A stretch of DNA of 14,671 nt. Source: JARROD01 sp037384225. GTDB taxonomy: Bacteria; Pseudomonadota; Gammaproteobacteria; Pseudomonadales; Cellvibrionaceae. The notes beneath the pieces were generated by a model, which searched no databases, was not told where the DNA came from, and saw only the letters and a list, made by a program, of their open reading frames with translations. Of the stretch, positions 7,366-13,885 are shown one piece after another. The stretch's first letter is position 1. Every line of letters starts with the position of its first letter. The DNA is taken from assembly GCA_037384225.1 (NCBI GenBank), contig JARROD010000067.1, positions 1 to 14,671 of the forward strand, written 5' to 3'. The translations under genes and the position numbers were made by a program.

Positions 7366-7479
7366 GGAAATAAGTAACTTCTCAATAACCCGAGGAAATT
7401 TGTGCCTTCGACCCGGCGGCCATTCGGAGGTGGCTGACAATGTGCCCCATCCCGGGTTATTGAGAAGTTACGGAAATAA
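7366..7479. repeat. Putative 8-bp target-site duplication (GGAAATAA pair)
   Basis: GGAAATAA at 7366-7373 and 7472-7479 abut the two ends of the palindromic element exactly. A matching octamer at exactly these positions is unlikely by chance. The other two family 1 copies lack such a pair, which may mean they are older or arose by rearrangement. Confidence 0.6.
7374..7471 (+). mobile_element. Family 1 palindromic element, copy 2, with flanking 8-bp repeat
   Basis: The ends are GTAACTTCTCAATAACCCG (7374 on) and its reverse complement (up to 7471), a near-perfect 19-bp inverted repeat. The 98-bp element lies between htpG and gpsA. Directly outside it GGAAATAA occurs at both sides (7366-7373 and 7472-7479), as expected of an 8-bp target-site duplication. 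No coding capacity is seen, so it would be a non-autonomous (MITE-like) element moved by a transposase elsewhere. The interior TTCGACCCGGCGGCCA resembles copy 1 on the opposite strand. Confidence 0.75.
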
Positions 7480-7480
7480 C

Positions 7481-7511
7481 GAAAAAGGCCAGGTGGTACC
7501 TGGACTTTTTC
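7481..7511 (-). terminator. Rho-independent terminator of htpG
   Basis: On the minus strand, right after the htpG stop, GAAAAAG-T-CCAGGT-ACC-ACCTGG-C-CTTTTTC forms a hairpin with an A-tract/T-tract extension. The stem is symmetric, so it could also act on the plus strand. It separates htpG transcription from gpsA. Confidence 0.75.
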
Positions 7512-7513
7512 AA

Positions 7514-9478
7514 TCAATTACTCAGTTCCAGCAACAATTTATTAAGCTTTTGCACATAGGCGGCGGGATCTTCCAGTTGCCCCCCTTCAGAGAGGCTGGC
7601 CTGATCAAACAGAATATGCGTGAGATCGGCAAAGCGGTCTTCATCGGGCTCCTGGTCCAACTTCTGCACCAGCGTGTGCTCCGGGTTCAGCTCGAAGATG
7701 GGCTTGCTGTCGGGAACACTTTGTCCGGCCGATTCCAGGATCCGGCGCATTTGCGCCCCCATGTCGTGCTCACCGACCACCAGGCAGGCCGGAGAATCCG
7801 TCAGGCGGCTGGTAACCCGCACCTCATTGACCTTGTCACCCAGCACGGACTTGGCCCGCTCAACCAGACCTTCGTACTGTTTGGCAACGGATTCCTGAAC
7901 TTTTTTATCCTCTTCGGTATCCAGATTACCCAAATCAAGTTCGCCTTTACCCACATCCTGAAACTGCTTGCCATCAAACTCCATAAGGTGCCCAACCAAC
8001 CAGTCGTCGACCCGTTCGCAGAGCAGCAACACTTCAATACCCTTTTTGCGAAAAACTTCCAGGTGCGGACTGCTTTTGGCCGTATTGAAGTTATCGGCCA
8101 CAATGTAATAAATTTTTTCCTGCCCTTCTTTCATTCTGGCGATATAGTCAGCCAGCGACTGATCTTGCTCGGGCTTGTCGGTATGGGTTGTGGAAAAGCG
8201 TAATAACTTAGCAATTTTTTCTTTGTTGGCGTAGTCCTCCGCGGGACCTTCCTTCAGTACTTGCCCAAACTCTTTCCAGACTGTGGTGTAATCATCGGGC
8301 TGATTTTTCGACATTTTTTCCAGCATGTCGAGGACACGCTTGGTCAAGGCCGAGCGCATGGAGTCGATATTCGGATCTTTTTGTAAAATCTCACGGGAAA
8401 TGTTCAGCGATAGATCGTTGGAATCGACCACGCCTTTGATAAAACGCAGATACAGAGGCAAAAACTGCTCGGCATCGTCCATGATAAATGTGCGCTGTAC
8501 ATAGAGTTTCAATCCACGGGACGCATCGCGGTTATTTAAATCGTAGGGTGCCTTCGCAGGCAAATACAGCAAACTGGTGTAATCCAATTTACCTTCCACA
8601 CGATTATGGCTCCAGGCTAACGGATCACTGAAATCGTGTGATATATGTTTGTAAAACTCCTTGTACTCCTCATCCTTAACGTCTTTACGCGACCGGGTCC
8701 AGAGCGCGGTAGCCGTATTCACAGTCTCATATTCCGGCGCTTTTTCCTGGCTCTTTTCGCTGTCCTTTTTCTCCGCCTTCTCGTCACCTTCCTCCGCGTC
8801 CGTTTCGTCGTCATCGCTGTCGGAAATACTTTGTTTCAGCATCTCGACCGGGACGGATATATGATCGGAGTATTTCTTGACAATAGAGCGCAGCCGCCAG
8901 CTATCGGCAAATTCTGTTTCGTCGCTTTTCAAGTGCAGAATAATCGTTGTGCCCCGATCGGCTTTTTCGATGGTTTCCACACTGAATTCCGCCTCGCCGC
9001 TGCATTCCCAGTGAACCCCTTCGTCCTTGCCAAGACCGGCGCGACGTGTGAGAACCTCTACCCGGTCAGCAACGATAAAGGCGGAATAAAAACCGACACC
9101 GAACTGGCCAATCAGGTGAGCATCTTTTTTCTGCTCATCTTTAAGGTTTTGTAAAAATTGCGCAGTGCCCGATTTAGCGATAGTACCCAGATTCTCCACC
9201 ACTTCATCACGCGACAGGCCTATCCCGTTATCGATAATCGAAACCGTTTTGGCTTCTTTATCAAACTCGATGCGGATGCGAAGCTCGGGGTCATTTTCAT
9301 ATAACTCGTTATTGGACAGCGCTTCGAAACGCAGCTTATCGATAGCGTCCGAGGCATTGGAAACCAACTCGCGCAGGAAGATTTCTTTATTGGAATACAG
9401 TGAATGTATCATCAGGTGGAGCAGTTGCTTGGCTTCCGTTTGAAAGCCCATGGTCTCTTTATGCGCTGCTACGGTCAT
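7514..9478 (-). CDS. htpG: Hsp90-family chaperone HtpG
   Basis: HtpG is the bacterial Hsp90, an ATP-dependent homodimeric cytoplasmic chaperone. The 654-residue product has GHKL ATPase motifs in order: LRELVSNASDAIDKLR with E37 and N41, DNGIG at 83-87, and GQFGVGFYS at 124-132. The middle-domain NISREILQKD and the C-terminal dimerisation region follow. An acidic/lysine-rich linker at about 218-250 (SDDDETDAEEGDEKAEKK...) is roughly 20 residues longer than in E. coli HtpG (624 aa). The start is ATG 9478 (MTVAAHKETMGFQTE), with AGGAG upstream; an in-frame upstream codon at 9529 lacks family support. It is preceded by a consensus sigma-32 promoter and followed by a hairpin terminator, so it is an independent heat-shock unit. 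Confidence 0.97.
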   Translation of the reverse strand: MTVAAHKETMGFQTEAKQLLHLMIHSLYSNKEIFLRELVSNASDAIDKLRFEALSNNELYENDPELRIRIEFDKEAKTVSIIDNGIGLSRDEVVENLGTIAKSGTAQFLQNLKDEQKKDAHLIGQFGVGFYSAFIVADRVEVLTRRAGLGKDEGVHWECSGEAEFSVETIEKADRGTTIILHLKSDETEFADSWRLRSIVKKYSDHISVPVEMLKQSISDSDDDETDAEEGDEKAEKKDSEKSQEKAPEYETVNTATALWTRSRKDVKDEEYKEFYKHISHDFSDPLAWSHNRVEGKLDYTSLLYLPAKAPYDLNNRDASRGLKLYVQRTFIMDDAEQFLPLYLRFIKGVVDSNDLSLNISREILQKDPNIDSMRSALTKRVLDMLEKMSKNQPDDYTTVWKEFGQVLKEGPAEDYANKEKIAKLLRFSTTHTDKPEQDQSLADYIARMKEGQEKIYYIVADNFNTAKSSPHLEVFRKKGIEVLLLCERVDDWLVGHLMEFDGKQFQDVGKGELDLGNLDTEEDKKVQESVAKQYEGLVERAKSVLGDKVNEVRVTSRLTDSPACLVVGEHDMGAQMRRILESAGQSVPDSKPIFELNPEHTLVQKLDQEPDEDRFADLTHILFDQASLSEGGQLEDPAAYVQKLNKLLLELSN

Positions 9479-9562
9479 TGGGTACAGACTCCTATTATTC
9501 TCAAGATTGGGTATTTCCAGAATAAACACTTAATCAGCCACTAACGGGCCTGTTGGCAGTGA

Positions 9563-9590
9563 AGATGGGGTCTGTGAATGGAAATTCAAG
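9563..9590 (-). promoter_or_regulatory. Heat-shock (sigma-32) promoter of htpG
   Basis: On the minus strand, -35 CTTGAA (9590-9585) and -10 CCCCATCT (9570-9563) are separated by 14 bp, matching the sigma-32 consensus CTTGAA-N13/14-CCCCATNT at every listed base. The transcript would begin near 9556, giving an ~78-nt leader before the ATG at 9478. This agrees with heat-shock control of htpG in other proteobacteria. Confidence 0.88.
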
Positions 9591-9656
9591 CCGGCAACAA
9601 AGGTTTTCGAGCAAATATACCCAAAGCGAACGCGGGCACGTCACTTATGCTTGAAA

Positions 9657-9671
9657 CTCAAACGCTTTGAG
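9657..9671. terminator. Weak hairpin after the thioesterase genes
   Basis: CTCAAA-CGC-TTTGAG forms a 6-bp stem with a 3-nt loop just beyond the stop codon of the downstream thioesterase gene. T-rich bases follow on both strands, but the stem is short and AT-rich, so termination is only a possibility. Confidence 0.3.
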
Positions 9672-9677
9672 CGTATT

Positions 9678-10115
9678 TTAATCCAACACAAAATGGGCTC
9701 TGGCGGTAGCAATAGGCACTTGACGCTCATGTTGCCAGGCGTGGATAGACACATTGACCAGCTTGCGCCCCTGGCGGACCACTTGACACCCAGCCCAGGT
9801 GGTCTGAAACCGCCCGACGCGTACATAATCGATGGAGAAGTCTACAATCTTGGGCATTCGCGGTATTTCCATTGTCATCAGCAGATACAGCGTGGCGGAC
9901 ATTTCCATAAACCCCCCGATGGCGCCGCCGTGCAGCGCCGGCAGCGCCGGGTTGCCGACATTGCTCTGCTGCGGGGGTAAATAAAATAGCAGCTCCTCCC
10001 CGTATTCGGCCTCCATCCCCAGTAAACGCGCATAGGGAATGACCGCGATCAACGGCGCCGGATCCCGACTTTTCCGCGCCAGAGCCAGCTCAGCCTCGCT
10101 CGCCATCGATATCAT
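9678..10115 (-). CDS. PaaI-like hotdog thioesterase (second of a pair)
   Basis: The 145-residue protein has a single hotdog domain with the conserved LHGGAIGGFME (HGG at 62-64) and DFSIDYVRVGRFQTTWAGCQVVRQGRKLVNVSIHAWQ, typical of PaaI/YdiI-type acyl-CoA thioesterases. At the position of the usual catalytic Asp (His plus 9) it has E71, which some family members use. The ATG at 10115 abuts the TAA of the upstream thioesterase gene and has GGAGAG at good spacing inside that gene's end, so it is translationally coupled. A second ATG at 10106 is less likely. The substrate is unknown; a heteromeric partnership with its neighbour is possible. Confidence 0.85.
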   Translation of the reverse strand: MISMASEAELALARKSRDPAPLIAVIPYARLLGMEAEYGEELLFYLPPQQSNVGNPALPALHGGAIGGFMEMSATLYLLMTMEIPRMPKIVDFSIDYVRVGRFQTTWAGCQVVRQGRKLVNVSIHAWQHERQVPIATARAHFVLD

Positions 10116-10610
10116 TTAACTCTCCACTGTATCGAGAAAAGGTTTCAGTTGTTCGCTCATAGCCCGGAGAACTTCCGGGTCGAGACGCGCAAAGTTGGCC
10201 ACACAATAGGCCACCGGGCGCTCTGGATCCTTCTGGTAGGCTTTGCCACGACAAAAAATCACGCTATTAGTAGTGCGGTAAACCCGGGCCTGTGCGTAAA
10301 TGGTATCGTTGGGGGCCGCGGCCCTCATATAATCCATGCGCAAATCCAGTGTCGGGCACATCCCCACTTCCTCCAGCGTCGTGCCGGCGGCGATTCCGCA
10401 ACAGGTATCCAAAAGCGCAGTGACAGCACCACCGTGAACGATACCTGTCTGCGGATTTCCCACAATGCCTTCGCTGTAAGGCAGTTCCATGGTGACAAAT
10501 CCTTTTTCAATCTCTGTGAACGTCATGCCCAGTGTATTTAAGTGATCTCCCTGGTTGAGGGTGAGCATAAGTTTGCACAGTTTACGAATGTACTCGATAC
10601 CTACGGACAT
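10116..10610 (-). CDS. PaaI-like hotdog thioesterase (first of a pair)
   Basis: The 164-residue protein carries IVHGGAVTALLDTCCGIAA (HGG at 59-61, likely catalytic D68) and the second-half pattern LDLRMDYMRAAAPNDTIYAQARVYRTTNSVIFCRGKAY, marking a PaaI/YdiI-type hotdog acyl-CoA thioesterase that hydrolyses acyl-CoA thioesters in the cytoplasm. ATG 10610 follows GAGGGA at suitable spacing. Its stop abuts the start of the next thioesterase gene. The promoter region upstream is filled with repeat elements (10648 onward). The natural acyl substrate cannot be judged from sequence. Confidence 0.88.
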   Translation of the reverse strand: MSVGIEYIRKLCKLMLTLNQGDHLNTLGMTFTEIEKGFVTMELPYSEGIVGNPQTGIVHGGAVTALLDTCCGIAAGTTLEEVGMCPTLDLRMDYMRAAAPNDTIYAQARVYRTTNSVIFCRGKAYQKDPERPVAYCVANFARLDPEVLRAMSEQLKPFLDTVES

Positions 10611-10647
10611 AGTTTCCCTCTGGCACCCTATTTCAAGCGACTTTGGT

Positions 10648-10679
10648 TTAGGAACGGGAACGGAATAACTTCCCGTTCC
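10648..10679 (+). repeat. Family 2 end sequence forming a hairpin
   Basis: The 27 bases at 10648-10674 match 14482-14508 with one difference (A at 10659, C at 14493), so this is a solo or truncated end of the element at the right edge. Within it GGAACGGGAA (10651-10660) pairs perfectly with TTCCCGTTCC (10670-10679) around CGGAATAAC. Confidence 0.75.
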
Positions 10680-10728
10680 TTAAGGGACATGCACGAAATA
10701 ACTTCCGGTTTTCGTGCATGACCTTAAG
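10679..10728. repeat. Long stem-loop following the family 2 end
   Basis: CTTAAGG (10679-10685) pairs with CCTTAAG (10722-10728), and CATGCACGAAA (10688-10698) with TTTCGTGCATG (10710-10720), with only GA/A unpaired between them. The 11-nt loop contains TAACTTCC, the motif common to the other repeats. No U-tract follows, so it is not an obvious terminator. Confidence 0.7.
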
Positions 10729-10753
10729 TATACCGTCGGCGTTCTCCTAAAGT

Positions 10754-10843
10754 GTAACTTCTCAATAATCCGGGGTATTGTGCCTTCGTATCCAGTGGAC
10801 GTTCTCCTGACATCGCGCCGACCCCGGGTTATTGGGAAATTAC
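10754..10843 (+). repeat. Family 1 palindromic element, copy 3 (90 bp)
   Basis: The ends GTAACTTCTCAATAATCCGG and the reverse complement of the right end differ at three positions. The interior starts TATTGTGCCTTCG as in copy 2 and then diverges. It has the same orientation as copy 2. No flanking direct repeat is found, which suggests an older insertion. Confidence 0.75.
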
Positions 10844-10984
10844 GGATAAGGGAAGTTATCAACTGTACGTCTACGGGTATAGCCCCCAAGCGACATCAAT
10901 TTTTGCCTCCGGGAAGCAAGGGGAAGAGCGCCGTAGGCGCAAACCCATAACAATGCATTATAAAAGCTAACTGAGAGTCATATT

Positions 10985-12733
10985 ATGCACCTTTCAACCC
11001 TGGACTGGTCTATTGTCGGTGTGTCCCTGTCCACAACTGTTGTCATTGGTTTACTGGTCAGCAAAAGGTCCTCCGCCAGCAGCGGTTCTTACTTTCTCGC
11101 CAGTCGCAATATGCCCTGGTGGTTACTCGGCTTTTCAATGGTGGCGACCACATTTGCCGCCGATACACCCAACCTGGTCACCAACCTGGTGCGCTCCCAG
11201 GGGGTGGCCGGAAACTGGGCCTGGTGGAGTTTTTTGCTTACCGGCATGCTCACCACGTTCGTCTATGCCCGTCTCTGGCGCCGGCTCGGCGTCACCACCG
11301 ATGTGGAGTTTTACGAAAAACGATACAGTGGCCAGGCGGCGAGATTTTTAAGAGGATTCAGGGCACTGTATTTGGGGGGGTTCTTCAACATCATGATCAT
11401 GGCCAATGTCACCCTCGCCGCCATTAAAATCGGCAGCGTGCTGCTGGATCTTTCGCCTTTCACCATAGTCGTGGGCGCGGGTCTGATCACTATGCTGTTC
11501 AGCACCGCCGGCGGTTTTCTCGGCGTGTTGATCACTGATCTGTTTCTATTTCTGTTGGCCATGACAGGCTCACTGCTGGCGGCCTATTTTGCCGTCAACC
11601 ACCCTTCGATCGGCGGCCTCGGCGCACTCCTTGAGCACCCCAATGTACTGGGCAAAACCGGCATATTGCCCGATATGTCGGACCCCGAACAATTTATTCC
11701 CCTGCTGATCATTCCGTTTGCCGTGCAGTGGTGGAGCGTGTGGTACCCGGGTGCGGAACCCGGGGGTGGCGGCTATATTGCCCAGCGCATGCTGGCGGCT
11801 AAAACCGAAAACCACGCCATTGGCGCTTCGGCTTTTTTTAACTTCTGCCACTACGCGGTGCGTCCCTGGCCGTGGATACTCGTCGCCCTTGCTTCACTGG
11901 TGGTTTTTCCCGATCTTGAAAGCCTAAAAGCCGCACTGCCCAGCGTACCCGAGCACCTGGTCCAGGACGATCTCGCCTACTCAGCCATGCTGACCTTTTT
12001 GCCCCATGGCATCCTGGGAATAGTGGTGGCGTCACTGGTCTCGGCCTACGTCTCCACCATTTCCACCAGCCTCAACTGGGGCGCCTCCTATTTTGTCAAT
12101 GATTTCTACGCCCGCTTTATCGTTCCCGGCGCCTCGGAAAAACAGCAGGTACTCGTCGGCCGCCTGGCCACCGTTGCACTGATGGTTTTGGCCGGCGCCG
12201 TGGCATTGTTGTTGGAGAGCGCCCTCCAGGCTTTTCAAATTCTGCTCAGTATCGGCGCCGGAACCGGTTTGCTGTTTCTGTTGCGTTGGTTTTGGCTGCG
12301 CATCAATGTGTGGAGCGAAATTTCAGCCATGCTGCTGTCTTTTGTAATCAGCGTATTTTTCGAATTCGGCCCCTATTCAGATCTTCCCGCCTGGCAAAAA
12401 TTGGTTACCAGCGTGACCCTGACCACCCTGGGCTGGGTCGCTGTCACACTATTGACCAGCGCCACCGATCAGACCCGGCTGAACAGTTTTTCCGCCACAG
12501 TGAAAGCCGATCCGACAGAACTAAAGAGCGGTGGATTGGTCGCCCTGGTCTCCACCTTCGGCATTTATGCCACGCTGTTTTGTGTTGGCGCATTGCTTTA
12601 CGGTAACTACGCTATCGCGGCGGTGCTGCTAGTGGCCGCTATCGCGGCAACCTTATTGACGCGACGCTTTGTGCAAAATACAGAAACCGAACAGGTCCCT
12701 GCCCCGGCTCTGGCCGGCCAGAAGAGCCATTGA
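10985..12733 (+). CDS. Sodium:solute symporter (SSS/SGLT family)
   Basis: The 582-residue integral inner-membrane protein has about 13-14 hydrophobic helices in the SSS order. SYFLASRNMPWWLLGFSMVATTFAADTP (about 34-61) covers the first core helix with the Na+-site region. LRGFRALYLGGFFNIMIMA follows. A later VVASLVSAYVSTISTSLNWGASYFVNDFYARF carries the Ser/Thr cluster of the second sodium site. It should import a small solute with Na+; a sugar or sugar-derived compound is suggested by the neighbouring isomerase-like gene and receptor remnant, but family members also carry amino acids and organic acids. ATG 10985 follows GAGAG at 7 nt. Two hairpins and a U-tract follow the TGA stop. Confidence 0.9.
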   Translation: MHLSTLDWSIVGVSLSTTVVIGLLVSKRSSASSGSYFLASRNMPWWLLGFSMVATTFAADTPNLVTNLVRSQGVAGNWAWWSFLLTGMLTTFVYARLWRRLGVTTDVEFYEKRYSGQAARFLRGFRALYLGGFFNIMIMANVTLAAIKIGSVLLDLSPFTIVVGAGLITMLFSTAGGFLGVLITDLFLFLLAMTGSLLAAYFAVNHPSIGGLGALLEHPNVLGKTGILPDMSDPEQFIPLLIIPFAVQWWSVWYPGAEPGGGGYIAQRMLAAKTENHAIGASAFFNFCHYAVRPWPWILVALASLVVFPDLESLKAALPSVPEHLVQDDLAYSAMLTFLPHGILGIVVASLVSAYVSTISTSLNWGASYFVNDFYARFIVPGASEKQQVLVGRLATVALMVLAGAVALLLESALQAFQILLSIGAGTGLLFLLRWFWLRINVWSEISAMLLSFVISVFFEFGPYSDLPAWQKLVTSVTLTTLGWVAVTLLTSATDQTRLNSFSATVKADPTELKSGGLVALVSTFGIYATLFCVGALLYGNYAIAAVLLVAAIAATLLTRRFVQNTETEQVPAPALAGQKSH

Positions 12734-12735
12734 TT

Positions 12736-12755
12736 GTCACCCCCAAAGGGGTGAC
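12736..12755 (+). terminator. Hairpin directly after the symporter stop
   Basis: GTCACCCC and GGGGTGAC form a perfect 8-bp stem with a CAAA loop, 2 bp after the stop codon. There is no adjacent U-run, so it may stabilise the mRNA 3' end or assist the terminator just downstream. Confidence 0.55.
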
Positions 12756-12787
12756 GGCTGACAGTTTCGATATTCTTTCTCCAAGTT

Positions 12788-12814
12788 GCCCCGACTCTCA
12801 AGGGGCCTTTTTTT
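12788..12814 (+). terminator. Rho-independent terminator of the symporter gene
   Basis: GCCCC and GGGGC (loop GACTCTCAA) are followed by C and seven T residues. It overlaps the C-terminal end of a GNAT gene remnant on the other strand, whose lysine codons (AAA AAA) provide the T-tract. Confidence 0.75.
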
Positions 12815-12939
12815 ACATGCAGTGCAACGCTCCCCTCGTTGGGCAGGGCGATACCCGCCAGCAGGCTGTGCAGGGATTTTTACTGAAGCGCTTCGATGAG
12901 CTGCCGGTATAACCGGGTGCCGATTCCTTGGGACGAATC
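12805..12939 (-). pseudogene. GNAT acetyltransferase remnant (C-terminal part)
   Basis: One minus-strand frame reads DSSQGIGTRLYRQLIEALQ, a stop (TAA at 12882-12880), then KSLHSLLAGIALPNEGSVALHVKKG. This is the acetyl-CoA-binding motif (Q-x-x-G-x-G/A region) followed by AGIALPN..SVALH..GF, as in phosphinothricin-acetyltransferase-like GNAT proteins. An in-frame stop interrupts it, the expected phenylalanine after the final glycine is lost, and upstream the frame closes at 12960-12958. Only ~45 codons survive of ~170. It lies just downstream of the isomerase gene on the same strand. Confidence 0.65.
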
Positions 12940-12966
12940 ATGGGGTTGGACTCCGTATTATTTATC

Positions 12967-13854
12967 TCAGAACAGTTGCCCTAACACCTCATCCAGTCCC
13001 TCCTTGGACGCTCTCAAGGCTTCCATAGGCGTCATCCCCTCTGGATAGTCCTCCTGCTCCACCACAAACCAACGGGTGCCGCCGACATCGATATTGGCCT
13101 TAATCAATGACGGCCAGTCGATGGTATCACGTCCGATAATCGGCAACTTGCCCTGGGTGCCTTCGGGTAGTGTGGCTTTGAAATGCGTTGTCAATGTGCG
13201 GCCAGGGTAGCGGCGCACATACTCAACCGGATCTTTACCGGCATAAGTCGTCCAGCCAACATCCTGCTGCAAAATGAAATCAGGCGGTGTCTGCTCCGCA
13301 ATATAATCCCAGTAAGTTGCTTCCTGGTAAGAGGCTAACTCCTGATGGTGATTGTGAAAACCGAGCCTGAACCCTTCCGGCGCCAGTTTTATTTGCAGAT
13401 CGAGGAGATCGCTAACAAACACCTGCACGCCCTGCGAATCGAATGCGCGCTCGTCCCAGGGTATGATTAATAACCGGCACTTAAGGGCGCGATAAAAAGC
13501 GAGCGTTTTTTCGAAATTTTCGGCTGAGAATTGTTCAAATCCGACATGTGCCCCACTTACTTTTAACCCCAGGCTGTCGAGTAACTGTTTCAGTCCCTGG
13601 GGATTGTCGGCGTAGATACCAAATTCGCCGGCAAACTCCACACCCTCGAAGCCCATGGCGGCGATCTGCCGAAGCGCGGCTTCGATGTCGTTTTTTACGT
13701 CCTCCCTGACCGACCACAACTGGACACTGATTTGCGGTTGTTGTTTATGGGCGAGGCTGTTTTCAAACAAGTTGTTGTTGACGGACTTCATCGCGCACCC
13801 GATAACCGTGATACTCAATACCACTACAAAAAATATAGATGTAAACCATTTCAT
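12967..13854 (-). CDS. Lipoprotein-type TIM-barrel sugar isomerase/epimerase
   Basis: The 295-residue protein starts MKWFTSIFFVVVLSITVIGC, a lipoprotein signal with lipobox VIGC (C20). The next residue is Ala, so outer-membrane sorting on the periplasmic face is expected. The rest is a xylose-isomerase-like TIM barrel (AP_endonuc_2/sugar phosphate isomerase-epimerase type): QLWSVREDV, MGFEGVEFAG with E73, FRLGFHNHHQE with H167/H169, LQQDVGWT with D198, THFKAT with H224, and VVEQEDYPEG with E266, a plausible metal-binding set. ATG 13854 has GGGGGA at 6 nt, whereas the ATG at 13875 has no ribosome-binding site and would spoil the signal peptide. The substrate is unknown. It lies downstream of a dead TonB-dependent receptor and near a symporter, suggesting carbohydrate metabolism. 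Confidence 0.85.
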   Translation of the reverse strand: MKWFTSIFFVVVLSITVIGCAMKSVNNNLFENSLAHKQQPQISVQLWSVREDVKNDIEAALRQIAAMGFEGVEFAGEFGIYADNPQGLKQLLDSLGLKVSGAHVGFEQFSAENFEKTLAFYRALKCRLLIIPWDERAFDSQGVQVFVSDLLDLQIKLAPEGFRLGFHNHHQELASYQEATYWDYIAEQTPPDFILQQDVGWTTYAGKDPVEYVRRYPGRTLTTHFKATLPEGTQGKLPIIGRDTIDWPSLIKANIDVGGTRWFVVEQEDYPEGMTPMEALRASKEGLDEVLGQLF

Positions 13855-13885
13855 TAAATTTCCCCCAATAATCATTTTTATATTT

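Larger units (their letters stand above)
10611..10984. other. Divergent intergenic region packed with repeats
   Basis: No gene is seen. In order it holds a family 2 end that folds on itself (10648-10679), a second hairpin (10679-10728), family 1 copy 3 (10754-10843), a GGAAGTTA motif (10851-10858) and a small GCGCC-GTA-GGCGC hairpin (10928-10940). Ribosome-binding GAGAG for the symporter is at 10973-10977. A TATAAA at 10959-10964 is too close to the start and lacks a -35 box, so the real promoters of both flanking genes are unclear. Confidence 0.6.

Noticed and set aside
7169..8203. A 344-codon plus-strand ORF across the gpsA start, the spacer and the 3' part of htpG
   Set aside because: It runs antisense to two confidently identified genes, has no recognisable domain, and its length is explained by the codon bias of the genes opposite.
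8645..9154. A 169-codon plus-strand ORF within htpG
   Set aside because: Antisense to the conserved Hsp90 N-terminal and linker region, with hydrophobic residues arising from the complement of the acidic linker.
12730..12912. A 60-codon plus-strand ORF after the symporter
   Set aside because: It crosses the symporter terminator and is antisense to the GNAT remnant, which explains its coding-like composition.
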